59,707 nt of DNA from an uncultured Marvinbryantia sp. (GCF_905201705.1 NZ_CAJKOX010000029.1:1-59707); one strand, 5' to 3'; counted from the first letter of the stretch, positions 50,192-58,451 are shown. Translations and numbers: made by a program. Notes: generated by a model not told the origin, from the letters alone.

Positions 50192-50365
50192 CTAATTTAT
50201 GCAGACATGCGGTACCTCCAGAAGAAACTCATTGCGGATACTGTCATAGTCAAAAATATCTATTTTTCTAAGTGTGTCAATTTCTTCCAGCGCTGTTTCC
50301 AGCCCCGATATGTCCTTACACCCGTACACAACAAAGTCAATATCACTTGTCGGCAGTGCAGTCCC
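50192..50365 (-). pseudogene. Nucleotidyltransferase (MNT-type) 3' fragment
   Basis: A 57-codon open frame ending in TAG at 50192 encodes GTALPTSDIDFVVYG, then ETALEEIDTLRKIDIFDYDS and NEFLLEV. The S-DID-F motif is the metal-binding core of small nucleotidyltransferases, usually preceded by LFGSRARG. Here the 5' part is gone: a stop lies just upstream and the trkA-type gene ends 27 bp away. No start codon or ribosome binding site is present, so it is a decayed remnant. Confidence 0.75.
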
Positions 50366-50391
50366 CGGTCAGTTTTTTCCGGGAAGTATCT

Positions 50392-51039
50392 TTAAATATG
50401 GAAGCACCTCTGGATATCCCGGTTGCTTCCAAGCACCAGCAGCGTCTTGTCCGCGGTCAGCAGCGTGTCCGGCGTGACCGACATATCAAGCTGCCCGTCC
50501 CGCTTGATCGCCATGATATTTATGTGATATTTACGGCGCACATCTGCCTCGGCGACCGTCTTTCCAAGCCAGGAGGATGGGATCGCCACCTCAAAAATCG
50601 CGTAATCCTTTCCAAGATCAATATAATCCAGAATATGATCGGCGCTGTAGCGGATCGCCGTCCAGCGCGCGAACTGCCGCTCCGGGTACACCGTCTCATC
50701 CGCCCCGTTGCGCAGCAGAAACTTTTCATGTACGTCGCTGGAAGCGCGTGCTACCACCTGCTTCGCGCCAAGCTCCTTTAAAAGAGACGTCGTCTCCAGA
50801 GAACTCTGGAAATTATCACCGATCGCCACGATACATACGTCAAAATTCCGTACTCCTAATGAGGACATAAACTCCTCATTGGTGCTGTCCCCGATCAGCG
50901 CATTTGTGACGTCCGGGAGCACCGCGTTGACGCGCTCTTCACGGATATCCACCGCCATCACCTGATGCTCCAGCTCACTTAATTTTTTTGCGACATGACT
51001 GCCGAATCTTCCAAGCCCGATCAATAAAATCTCTTTCAT
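50392..51039 (-). CDS. ktrA: Potassium uptake regulatory subunit KtrA (TrkA-N/RCK)
   Basis: A 215-aa cytosolic RCK protein that gates the membrane subunit. The Rossmann nucleotide motif LIGLGRFGSHVAKKL is at residues 6-20, ending in ADKTLLVLGSNRDIQ (TrkA-C region, around residue 195). It follows ktrB by 13 bp, as an operon pair. Confidence 0.94.
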   Translation of the reverse strand: MKEILLIGLGRFGSHVAKKLSELEHQVMAVDIREERVNAVLPDVTNALIGDSTNEEFMSSLGVRNFDVCIVAIGDNFQSSLETTSLLKELGAKQVVARASSDVHEKFLLRNGADETVYPERQFARWTAIRYSADHILDYIDLGKDYAIFEVAIPSSWLGKTVAEADVRRKYHINIMAIKRDGQLDMSVTPDTLLTADKTLLVLGSNRDIQRCFHI

Positions 51040-51052
51040 ACATACCTTCCTC

Positions 51053-52435
51053 TCAGCCTACTGTGATGCGGTCCAGCGGCGCTTTTGAAATATCGCTGTG
51101 CGTTCCCGACAGCGCTGCAAAGATCAGCGTCAGCCCGCCGACTCTTCCCAGAAACATCAGAAAAATCAAGATCACACGCGACAGCATTCCCAGCGTCGGC
51201 GTGATTCCCAGCGTCAGTCCGACCGTACCGACTGCGGACGCCGTCTCAAACAGGCATACCGACATCGGAAGCTGCTCCACTCCGCTGATAATGATAGCCG
51301 CCGTCACAAACAGTCCCATATACAGTACCAAGATAGCCACCGCATTGCGCACTGCGGTGTCCGCGATCCGCCGCTTAAAAAAACAGATATCCTCTTTTCT
51401 CCGAAACACCGACAGCGCCGTGCCCGTCAGCACTGCAAAGGTCGTCGTCTTCATACCGCCCGCAGTGGAACCCGGCGAACCGCCGATCAGCATCAGAAAG
51501 ATCATGATCGTAAGCCCGGCGCCGCTCAGCTTTGTGAGGTCAAGCGTGTTAAAGCCCGCCGTGCGCGGCGTCACCGCCTGAAATAACGCTCCCCAGAAAC
51601 GCTCCCCGAAGGAAAGCCCGCTCCACTGCGGAGCTGCAAATTCAATAAAGAAGTAGTAAAGCGCCGGCACCAGGATCAGCACCGCCGTCACCGCCAGCAC
51701 TGCCTTGCTCTGCATCCGGTATTTACGGAAATGCAGCCGGTTTGTCCGCACATCCTCCCAGGTGAGAAAGCCGATCCCGCCGAAAATGATCAGCGCCATG
51801 ATCACCATGTTCACCAGCGGGTGCGTCGGATACGCCGTCAGTGAGGAATACGGCGCGCGCACGCCCATCAGATCAAAGCCCGCGTTGCAGAACGCCGAAA
51901 CCGCATGGAACACTGCATACCAGATTCCCCTGCCAATGCCGAAATCCCGGCAGAACACCGGCGCAAGCAGCAGCGCCCCAATTCCCTCCGCCAACAGACT
52001 CGTCTTTAATATGAAGGAAGTCATGCGGACAATGCCGCCGACATGCGGCGCGGAAATCGCTTCCTGCATCGTGCTGCGCTGCAGAAGCCCGATTCTCCGC
52101 TTGGAAATCACGGCAAACGCCACCGAGACAGTGACAACACCCATCCCGCCGATCTGGATGAGCATCAAAATGATAAACTGCCCAAACTCCGACCAGTAGG
52201 TTGCCGTGTCATGCACCACCAGCCCCGTCACGCACACGGCGGACGTGGCGGTAAACAGGGCATCCGGAAAGGACGCGCCGCCCGCCCCTCGGGTAGAGAC
52301 CGGCAGCATCAGCAAAAGGCTCCCCACCAGGATCACGAGCAAAAAACCAAAAATAATGATGCGGGACGTGGAAAAGCTTTTTCTGAATTTTTTCCAGTCA
52401 CTGAATTTCAGCATCAGTTTTTCAAACCATTTCAT
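51053..52435 (-). CDS. ktrB: Potassium uptake channel subunit KtrB (TrkH family)
   Basis: A 460-aa membrane protein with four MPM repeats. The four selectivity-filter segments are visible: SAVCVTGLVV, SAFCNAGFDL, TPRTAGFNT and SAVGTVGLTLG. Its partner KtrA follows. A leader with a strong hairpin and a perfect palindrome lies upstream (52463-52611). Confidence 0.94.
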   Translation of the reverse strand: MKWFEKLMLKFSDWKKFRKSFSTSRIIIFGFLLVILVGSLLLMLPVSTRGAGGASFPDALFTATSAVCVTGLVVHDTATYWSEFGQFIILMLIQIGGMGVVTVSVAFAVISKRRIGLLQRSTMQEAISAPHVGGIVRMTSFILKTSLLAEGIGALLLAPVFCRDFGIGRGIWYAVFHAVSAFCNAGFDLMGVRAPYSSLTAYPTHPLVNMVIMALIIFGGIGFLTWEDVRTNRLHFRKYRMQSKAVLAVTAVLILVPALYYFFIEFAAPQWSGLSFGERFWGALFQAVTPRTAGFNTLDLTKLSGAGLTIMIFLMLIGGSPGSTAGGMKTTTFAVLTGTALSVFRRKEDICFFKRRIADTAVRNAVAILVLYMGLFVTAAIIISGVEQLPMSVCLFETASAVGTVGLTLGITPTLGMLSRVILIFLMFLGRVGGLTLIFAALSGTHSDISKAPLDRITVG

Positions 52436-52462
52436 GTGTATACTCCTGTCATACCACGTATC

Positions 52463-52482
52463 ATTTCCCGATATCGGGAAAT
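52463..52482. promoter_or_regulatory. Perfect 20-bp palindrome upstream of ktrB
   Basis: ATTTCCCGATATCGGGAAAT is a perfect palindrome 28 bp before the ktrB start. A further CCTCC/GGAGG hairpin lies at 52487-52499. It may be a regulator site or an RNA hairpin near the ribosome binding site; no known motif was recognised. Confidence 0.7.
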
Positions 52483-52528
52483 CATTCCTCCCACGGAGGA
52501 ACTGTTTTTACCCCGACATTGCAAAATC

Positions 52529-52555
52529 GGGTGTCAATTTTCTCTTTTGACACCC
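52529..52555 (-). terminator. Hairpin terminator-like element before ktrB
   Basis: Minus-strand stem GGGTGTCAA / TTGACACCC (9 bp) followed by GATTTT. It may end the ydcF message or act as an attenuator in the ktrB leader. Confidence 0.6.
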
Positions 52556-52563
52556 TTAGAAAG

Positions 52564-52611
52564 CTGCTGCCTGCCGCTCATCTCCACTTCTCATGGAGTC
52601 GCCCGCAGCAG
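52564..52611 (-). ncRNA. Unclassified structured RNA element upstream of ktrBA
   Basis: Minus-strand outer stem CTGCTGC / GCAGCAG (52611-52605 and 52570-52564) encloses an inner hairpin CTCCA-TGAGAAG-TGGAG and two purine-rich strands (GGGCGA and ATGAGCGGCAG). It starts 12 bases after the ydcF stop and precedes a terminator-like stem. It does not look like the c-di-AMP (ydaO) riboswitch that often controls ktr genes. Its function is unknown and it could simply be part of a ydcF 3' end. Confidence 0.45.
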
Positions 52612-52622
52612 ATATTACGTTT

Positions 52623-53387
52623 TCAGATTTTTCCGGTCGCCTTCTCTTTGCAAATCGCAAAAAACTCTCGCACCAGATAATGCACCTGCAGCCGCCAGTC
52701 GGAAGCCGCCGGAATGGAATATACGTCCGTATAGCCCATCTTTTCAGCCAAGAGACGTGCTCGGTACACATGGAAGTTGTTGGAGAGAAGTCCTGTTTTC
52801 TGCGACATTCCCCCGCTCTTTCCAAAATACTCCGCAATTTTCCGGGCGCTGAACGTCAGATTTTCCGCCGTACTGGTGGACCGATCCTCCAGGATCAGAC
52901 GCGCCCCGTCAATCCCCCGCCCGGTAAGATAGCGGTACATGCACTCTGCCTCCGTGATCTCCTCTCCTTCTCCCATTCCGCCGGAGAGTACCGCAACGGT
53001 ATCCGGATTTTCCTGCAGATAGCGCTCTGCCGCTTCCAGACGGCGAAGAAGCGCACGGCTCGGCTCTTTGCCCTTCACCTGCGCGCCCAGGACGATCAGC
53101 ACGTCCAGCCCCGCCTGCGGCTTCGTAAGCATCTCTCTTAAAATCAGCCCCTCCACCGCAAGAAACAGCGCCAGCGCCAATGCCAGCAGCACGCCTGCCG
53201 CCGTAAGAAGCGGCGCCGGGATCCGAAACCCCTGCGGATGATGCAGGCAATACCTTCCATAGCCGCCCGCAGCCAGAAATACCAGACTGACCGGCAGCCA
53301 GATGATCGCAAAGTCCACGCCCTTTGCCAGCAGGATCAGCAGATAAAGAAAGCACACTGCGCCAACGCCCATCAGTACATGGTACAT
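52623..53387 (-). CDS. YdcF family (DUF218) membrane protein
   Basis: A 254-aa protein with about three N-terminal hydrophobic helices and a DUF218/SanA-type outer domain: LIVLGAQVKGKEPSRALLRRL, AVLSGGMGEGEEI, LILEDRSTSTAENLTFS. Such proteins are linked to envelope maintenance. ATG 53387 follows GGAAG and lies just after the SEC-C gene stop. Confidence 0.88.
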   Translation of the reverse strand: MYHVLMGVGAVCFLYLLILLAKGVDFAIIWLPVSLVFLAAGGYGRYCLHHPQGFRIPAPLLTAAGVLLALALALFLAVEGLILREMLTKPQAGLDVLIVLGAQVKGKEPSRALLRRLEAAERYLQENPDTVAVLSGGMGEGEEITEAECMYRYLTGRGIDGARLILEDRSTSTAENLTFSARKIAEYFGKSGGMSQKTGLLSNNFHVYRARLLAEKMGYTDVYSIPAASDWRLQVHYLVREFFAICKEKATGKI

Positions 53388-53389
53388 GG

Positions 53390-53890
53390 TTATCTTCCGC
53401 AGCACTTCTTATATTTCTTTCCGCTGCCGCACGGACACGGATCGTTTCTGCCGATCTTTGGTCCCTTCACGATCGTGTTTGCACGTTTTGCTTCTTTATA
53501 AAGCTCCTTTAATTTATCCTCCGTGAAGATCTCCTTCCACGCCGGAAGATTGTACAGCCAGTCCGCCTTTGCGTCTACCATATTTTTATACAGGCTCTCT
53601 TTATCAAACGCAAGGCTCACCTCGGTGTTTTCATCCATCTCCTCAATCGGATTTTTTACCTTCAGACTGTCGTCGATGCCATCCAGAAAGCCCGCCATCG
53701 TCAGAACCGGAATATCGTACTTCTCCGCCAGTTCCTTCACCGTGCCTCTTACTTCCTCGTCCGGATTTGCGAGAAGCTGCTCATAGATCCCCTTCTCAAC
53801 AAGAAAATAATCCGTCCAGAATTTCTGAAGCTGCTGTCTGTCTGTTTCCTGAGAGTATGCGATAGCTCTCCATTCCTGTAATAAACCCAT
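53390..53890 (-). CDS. SEC-C motif protein
   Basis: A 166-aa protein of mixed helices ending in NDPCPCGSGKKYKKCCGR, the zinc-binding SEC-C motif also seen at the SecA C terminus in this window. The N-terminal 135 residues contain VKELAEKYDIPVLTMAGFLDGIDDSL, typical of small SEC-C proteins in Clostridia. Function unknown. Confidence 0.87.
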   Translation of the reverse strand: MGLLQEWRAIAYSQETDRQQLQKFWTDYFLVEKGIYEQLLANPDEEVRGTVKELAEKYDIPVLTMAGFLDGIDDSLKVKNPIEEMDENTEVSLAFDKESLYKNMVDAKADWLYNLPAWKEIFTEDKLKELYKEAKRANTIVKGPKIGRNDPCPCGSGKKYKKCCGR

Positions 53891-54259
53891 CTTAAAACCA
53901 TCCTTTATTCTGTGTAAATGTAAAATACCGCAGACTTCCGTCTGTCAACGAGTACAGTATATAACACTTCCCGCTATTTTTCAAATAGTTTTCATGAGAA
54001 ATAGAGATTTAGAGTCTCAAAAATAAGAGTCTCAAAAAAAGAATAGAAATTTTTCGCAAAGCTGTATAGAAAAAGAAAATCCGTCCATACTAGGAACATA
54101 CCAAAGATAAATTTTTAATACTTATCCTCCCCTTTATAACCCGGCATTTTTATGATTTCGCATAACTTCATAAAAGTGCCGGGATTGTTAATTTTAAGGG
54201 ATCCCTGTTCAAGAAATTTTGCTGATATTGTACATACAAAATTTTGGTTAAAATGACTT
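53891..54259. other. AT-rich stretch without genes
   Basis: About 370 bp holds no credible gene. It contains AGAGTCTCAAAAA written twice (54010-54040) and a long hairpin with arms 54140-54155 and 54168-54183 (CCCGGCA-TTTTTATGA paired with TCATAAAAG-TGCCGGG, one wobble) followed by TTGTTAATTTT. The hairpin may be a terminator on either strand. Confidence 0.6.
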
Positions 54260-54288
54260 TTGAAAAAATTTATTAAATTTGATAAAAT
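54260..54288 (+). promoter_or_regulatory. Promoter of the small orphan gene
   Basis: Plus-strand -35 TTGAAA (54260-54265), 17-bp spacer, -10 TAAAAT (54283-54288). The 5' leader contains a CAGCAG/CTGCTG hairpin before the ribosome binding site. Confidence 0.7.
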
Positions 54289-54360
54289 TATCTTACAACA
54301 TACAGCACAGCAGCGTAGACCCTGCTGTTACACGCTATTTTAGAATTGGAGGAAATGATC

Positions 54361-54600
54361 ATGAAACGAATTAAAGCGGCATGTATCTGCCAGACACTTC
54401 ATTTTATGCTGAAAGAGGATGTCGGTCACGATTACGCAGTATCCCTTGTGAAACAAGAGGTTGAGCACTATAAACATACCCTGGAGCGCAATCACACGCA
54501 GTATAAGATTCTGGAAGAAACCGACCAGCCGGACGGCTCTGTTATGATGAAGGTCATCAAACAATACAATTCCAGCCCGGTAGGAAATTATCTGGATTAA
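54361..54600 (+). CDS. Small conserved-looking protein, function unknown
   Basis: A 79-aa soluble protein starting MKRIKAACICQTLHFMLKED, with VSLVKQEVEHYKHTLERNHTQY-like charged helix and a C-terminal SSPVGNYLD. It has its own promoter, a strong ribosome binding site (GGAGG 8 bases before ATG 54361) and a terminator at 54620-54666, so it is a real monocistronic gene. I recognise no family. Confidence 0.8.
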   Translation: MKRIKAACICQTLHFMLKEDVGHDYAVSLVKQEVEHYKHTLERNHTQYKILEETDQPDGSVMMKVIKQYNSSPVGNYLD

Positions 54601-54619
54601 ACACACCAGATCAACATAA

Positions 54620-54666
54620 AAACCCTCACAGAGTGCCAGACAGGCGGCTCTGCGGGGGCTTTTTTC
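54620..54666 (+). terminator. Terminator of the small orphan gene
   Basis: Stem CCCTCACAGAG / CTCTGCGGGGG-type (54623-54633 and 54648-54658, imperfect) followed by TTTTTT. Confidence 0.82.
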
Positions 54667-54671
54667 TCAGC

Positions 54672-54806
54672 AGCGGCTTCCGTTTTCGGAATTCCCGTAC
54701 CTCTTCTCTCTCAGCGACTTCCGTTTCCGATGTGCCCTGTACCTTCCCTTAGCGGCTTCCGTTTCCGATGCGTCCTGTACCTTCCCTTAGCGGCTTCCGC
54801 TTCCGG
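54672..54806 (-). repeat. Tandem ~38-bp repeats derived from the 3' end of the DUF134 gene
   Basis: Copies at 54713-54750 and 54751-54788 are 38 bp each and differ at three or four bases; a diverged 41-bp copy is at 54672-54712, and the unit begins a fourth time at 54789 inside the gene, ending at its stop codon. Each copy carries AGCGGCTTCCG-type sequence, the complement of the codons for the SGSR tail, plus the stop. The unit is not a multiple of three. Confidence 0.8.
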
Positions 54807-55578
54807 AGCAGCCGTGCTTGTCTTCCCCGCAGTGATGCTCTCCGCAGGAATGCCCCTGCTCATGACCGTGGTGGCCGCAGCGCACATCCGGATCGTATGC
54901 GAGATTTCCTGCCAGATAAGCGTTCACCGCATCATCTGCACTGCCGGATACGCCGCCGAGAAGCTGAATGCCGGCCTGGGCCAGCGCCATCTGCGCTCCG
55001 CCGCCAATACCGCCGCAGATCAGCGTGTCCACCTTCGCGCTCATAAGAAAGCCAGCCAGCGCGCCGTGCCCCTGCCCGTTCGTATCCACAACCTGTTCCT
55101 TTACAATTTTTCCGTCCTCGATATCGTAGAGCTTAAACTGCTCCGTATGTCCAAAATGCTGAAAAACCTTTCCATCCTCAAATGTAACTGCAATTCTCAT
55201 TGTTCCTTCTCCTTTCACTGACACTGCCGTCTGTGCGGCAGCTCCTTTCGCTTTTCTGCAATGCTTCTGACAGAGACAGGCCGGAGAGCCATCACAAAGC
55301 CGGTAATGACCGCCCGCGATCAGCAGCGTCTTTCCGTTTACGATGCTGTCGGCAAGCTTTTCCCGCGCGGATTCATAAATTTCCGTGACCGTGGTACGCG
55401 ATATCCCCATCTGCGCGGCACACTGCCCATGCGTAAATTTCTCCAGATCCACCAGACGGATGACCTCGTACTCATCCACCGTCAAAACCACCTGTTCATC
55501 GCAGCTAAATCCACCCGGCATAAAGCTATCGTAAGCTGGTTCTGAACATATCCTTCTGCATTTACTCGGTCTTGCCAT
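54787..55578 (-). CDS. DUF134 regulator fused to a NifX/NifB-type (dinitrogenase cofactor) domain
   Basis: A 263-aa protein. N-terminal ~100 residues are DUF134: MARPSKCRRICSEP and a sigma-like helix-turn-helix (FTHGQCAAQMGISRTTVTEIY). Residues ~125-230 form the dinitrogenase iron-molybdenum cofactor fold (MRIAVTFEDGKVFQHFGHTEQF, ICGGIGGGAQMAL). The tail is His/Cys-rich (GHHGHEQGHSCGEHHCGEDKHGC), suggesting metal binding. The two domains are often separate neighbouring genes; the fusion has no stop or shift. ATG 55578 follows GGAGGTG. No nitrogen-fixation genes are nearby. Confidence 0.87.
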   Translation of the reverse strand: MARPSKCRRICSEPAYDSFMPGGFSCDEQVVLTVDEYEVIRLVDLEKFTHGQCAAQMGISRTTVTEIYESAREKLADSIVNGKTLLIAGGHYRLCDGSPACLCQKHCRKAKGAAAQTAVSVKGEGTMRIAVTFEDGKVFQHFGHTEQFKLYDIEDGKIVKEQVVDTNGQGHGALAGFLMSAKVDTLICGGIGGGAQMALAQAGIQLLGGVSGSADDAVNAYLAGNLAYDPDVRCGHHGHEQGHSCGEHHCGEDKHGCSGSGSR

Positions 55579-55763
55579 GCTTTCACCTCCGCAGTTTCCG
55601 TCATATGTCGAAAATATTGTAGCACATACCGCCCACAGATGCAAGCCCTACGTTACTAATTAAAATCTTATATAAGCCACATTACTGGTTAAAGTTCTTA
55701 TCATGCCCTCTTTTTTGTGGTACAATACTTTGTGATATAACACATAAAATCGGAGGAAATGCC

Positions 55764-56351
55764 ATGTCCAATTTAACCAAACAGGCTCTGGAGGATTCTC
55801 TCAAGCGCCTCCTTCTGAAAAAGCCATTAGATAAAATTACGATCAGCGATCTTACCAGCGACTGCGGCATCAGCCGCATGGCATTTTATTATCATTTTAA
55901 AGATATCTATGACCTTGTGGAATGGGCATGCCTGGAAGATGCCACAAAAGCATTACAGGACAAAAAAACTTATGATACCTGGCCGGAGGGACTGCTGCAA
56001 ATCTTTGAGGTCGTCTATGAAAACAAGCCGTTCGTCTTAAATGCCTACCGCAGTATCAGCCGGGAACGGATCGAAAATTATCTCTTTCAGCTCACCTGCT
56101 CTCTGATCGCCGGTGTTGTTGAAGAAAAATCCGCAGAGGCAGCCGTCACAGAGGAACAAAAAACATTTATCGCAAATTTTTACAAATACAGCTTCGTCGG
56201 AATCATGCTTGACTGGATCAAAAACGGCATGAAAGAGGATTATCCGGACATCGTTGCAAACATCGCGACTGTCCTGCACGGAAATATCACAAATTCTATT
56301 CGTAACTATGCTGCCTGCAACGCAGAGAAATCTTCTGCGCCCGGCATTTAA
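55764..56351 (+). CDS. TetR-family regulator (TetR/DhaS-like)
   Basis: A 195-aa repressor. The N-terminal helix-turn-helix covers KITISDLTSDCGISRMAFYYHF (residues 24-45), with a C-terminal all-helical ligand/dimer domain of the DhaS-like type. It lies directly upstream of the oleate hydratase on the same strand, so a fatty-acid-related signal is plausible. Start follows GGAGGAA. Confidence 0.9.
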   Translation: MSNLTKQALEDSLKRLLLKKPLDKITISDLTSDCGISRMAFYYHFKDIYDLVEWACLEDATKALQDKKTYDTWPEGLLQIFEVVYENKPFVLNAYRSISRERIENYLFQLTCSLIAGVVEEKSAEAAVTEEQKTFIANFYKYSFVGIMLDWIKNGMKEDYPDIVANIATVLHGNITNSIRNYAACNAEKSSAPGI

Positions 56352-56356
56352 CATAT

Positions 56357-56403
56357 ACAAAACGGGATGTATGATAAAATTTTTATCATATGACCCGTTT
56401 TGT
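56357..56403. repeat. Long interrupted inverted repeat between tetR and oleate hydratase
   Basis: Outer arms ACAAAACGGG / CCCGTTTTGT and inner arms ATGATAAAA / TTTTATCAT form a nested hairpin, 6 bp after the tetR stop. It may end the tetR message or, because of its symmetry and place before the hydratase promoter region, be a TetR operator. Confidence 0.7.
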
Positions 56404-56489
56404 AAATTGTCCGCCTGGAAATTAACGTATACAATGTCCTCATGACAGGAAACAAACAGACAGCTAATTTCAGAAAGGTGGAATCATTT

Positions 56490-58451
56490 ATGTCAAATAA
56501 AAAATCATCCCTCGGCAAAGCGGCTCTTTTAGCAGCCGGAGCAGGCGCAGCAGCCTACCTCGCACAGAAAGCGAAAACCGAAGAAAAGAAAGAGACGGCG
56601 CAAAGATCAGTAAACAATTATCGCAATACGGAACGCGGCAAGAATGCTAAAAACAGCAAAGGCATCTACTATTCAAACGGAAATTATGAGGCCTTTGCCC
56701 GCCCGGAAAAACCGGAGGGCGTGGATGAGAAAAGCGCTTACCTCGTAGGCAGCGGTCTTGCCTCTCTGGCAGCAGCCTGCTTCCTGGTACGCGACGGCCA
56801 GATGCCCGGCTCCCATATTCACATCCTGGAGTCTATGGATATCGCCGGCGGCGCCTGCGACGGTATTTTCGATCCCTCCCGCGGCTACGTCATGCGCGGC
56901 GGACGCGAGATGGAGAATCATTTCGAATGCCTCTGGGATCTGTTCCGCAGCATTCCGTCCCTGGAGACGCCCGGCGCTTCCGTATTGGACGAATACTACT
57001 GGCTCAACAAGCACGACCCGAATTACTCCCTGTGCCGTGCGACCGTAAACCGCGGGAAGGACGCGCACACAGACGGGAAATTCAACCTCAGCCAGAAGGG
57101 CTGCATGGAAATCATGAAGCTGTTCATGACAAAGGATGAGGATCTTTATGATAAAACCATCGAGGACGTGTTTGACGATGAGGTGTTTAACTCCACCTTC
57201 TGGCTGTACTGGCGCACCATGTTTGCTTTCGAAAACTGGCACAGCGCCCTGGAGATGAAGCTCTACTTCCAGCGCTTCATTCATCATATTGCAGGGCTGC
57301 CGGATTTCAGCGCGCTGAAATTCACAAAATATAATCAATATGAGTCATTGATCCTGCCGATGCAGAAATATCTGGAAGCGGCAGGCGTAGACTTCCAGTT
57401 CAACACGGAAGTAACCAATGTCATTTTTGAGATCAAAGATGGCAAGAAGGTTGCCACAGCGATAGAATGCCGGATAAACGGTGTGGAAAAAGGCATCCTT
57501 CTGACAAAGAATGATCTGGTTTTTGTGACAAACGGAAGCTGCACGGAGGGTACCATCTACGGAGATCATCACCACGCCCCGAACGGAGACGCTGAGGTAC
57601 GCACGAGCGGCTGCTGGAACCTCTGGAAAAATATTGCCAGGCAGGATCCCTCTTTCGGACATCCGGAGAAATTCTGCTCAGATATCACAAAAACAAATTG
57701 GGAGTCCGCAACCGTCACCACGCTGGACGACAAGATCCTCCCGTACATCACAAAAATCTGTAAGCGAGATCCAAAGAGCGGTAAGGTCGTTACCGGAGGC
57801 ATCGTGAGCTGCCAGGATTCCTCCTGGCTGATGAGCTGGACGATTAACCGTCAGGGACAGTTTAAAGAGCAGGATCCCGACAAGGTATGCGTGTGGGTTT
57901 ATGGGCTTTTCACCGATGTGCCCGGCGATTTTGTAAAGAAGCCGATGAAGGATTGCACCGGTAAGGAAATCACAGAAGAATGGCTCTACCATCTCGGCGT
58001 GCCGACAGAAGAAATTCCGGAGCTTGCCGAGCACAGCGCAGTCTGCGTGCCGACTATGATGCCATACATCACCGCCTTCTTCATGCCGCGCACAAAGGGC
58101 GACCGCCCGGATGTCATCCCGGATGGATGTGTGAACTTCGCCTTCCTCGGACAGTTTGCCGATACCCCGCGCGACACCGTATTCACCACGGAATACTCCG
58201 TCCGCACCGCTATGGAAGCCGTATACGGACTGCTCGGCGTGGACCGCGGCGTGCCGGAAGTCTGGGGCAGCGTCTACGATATCCGTGAACTGCTCGACAG
58301 CACCGTGAAGCTGATGGACGGCAAATCTCCGCTGGAGATCGAGCTGCCGGGACCGTTAAATGCACTGAAAAAACCGCTGATCCATGTAGTAAAAGGCACG
58401 GTTGTCGAAAAACTGCTGCGCGATCACGATGTCTTAAAGGATAATATGTAA
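56490..58451 (+). CDS. ohyA: Oleate hydratase with N-terminal extension
   Basis: A 653-aa FAD enzyme (myosin-cross-reactive antigen family) that adds water to oleic-type fatty acids, a detoxification step in gut bacteria. FAD fold SAYLVGSGLASLAAACFL; RGGREMENHFECLWDLF; FLGQFADTPRDTVFTTEYSVRT near the C terminus, all typical. The common family start YYSNGNYEAFARP is preceded by about 60 extra residues, including an Ala-rich hydrophobic stretch (residues ~10-25) and a charged linker, suggesting membrane attachment. ATG 56490 has AAAGGTGG upstream; a TTG or ATG farther upstream is less likely. Confidence 0.95.
   Translation: MSNKKSSLGKAALLAAGAGAAAYLAQKAKTEEKKETAQRSVNNYRNTERGKNAKNSKGIYYSNGNYEAFARPEKPEGVDEKSAYLVGSGLASLAAACFLVRDGQMPGSHIHILESMDIAGGACDGIFDPSRGYVMRGGREMENHFECLWDLFRSIPSLETPGASVLDEYYWLNKHDPNYSLCRATVNRGKDAHTDGKFNLSQKGCMEIMKLFMTKDEDLYDKTIEDVFDDEVFNSTFWLYWRTMFAFENWHSALEMKLYFQRFIHHIAGLPDFSALKFTKYNQYESLILPMQKYLEAAGVDFQFNTEVTNVIFEIKDGKKVATAIECRINGVEKGILLTKNDLVFVTNGSCTEGTIYGDHHHAPNGDAEVRTSGCWNLWKNIARQDPSFGHPEKFCSDITKTNWESATVTTLDDKILPYITKICKRDPKSGKVVTGGIVSCQDSSWLMSWTINRQGQFKEQDPDKVCVWVYGLFTDVPGDFVKKPMKDCTGKEITEEWLYHLGVPTEEIPELAEHSAVCVPTMMPYITAFFMPRTKGDRPDVIPDGCVNFAFLGQFADTPRDTVFTTEYSVRTAMEAVYGLLGVDRGVPEVWGSVYDIRELLDSTVKLMDGKSPLEIELPGPLNALKKPLIHVVKGTVVEKLLRDHDVLKDNM

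Noticed and set aside
52436..52622. c-di-AMP (ydaO) riboswitch before ktrB
   Set aside because: The conserved strands of that motif are not visible; kept only as an unclassified structured leader.
54150..54210. An 18-codon minus-strand frame inside the hairpin region
   Set aside because: No ribosome binding site and it consists mostly of hairpin arms.
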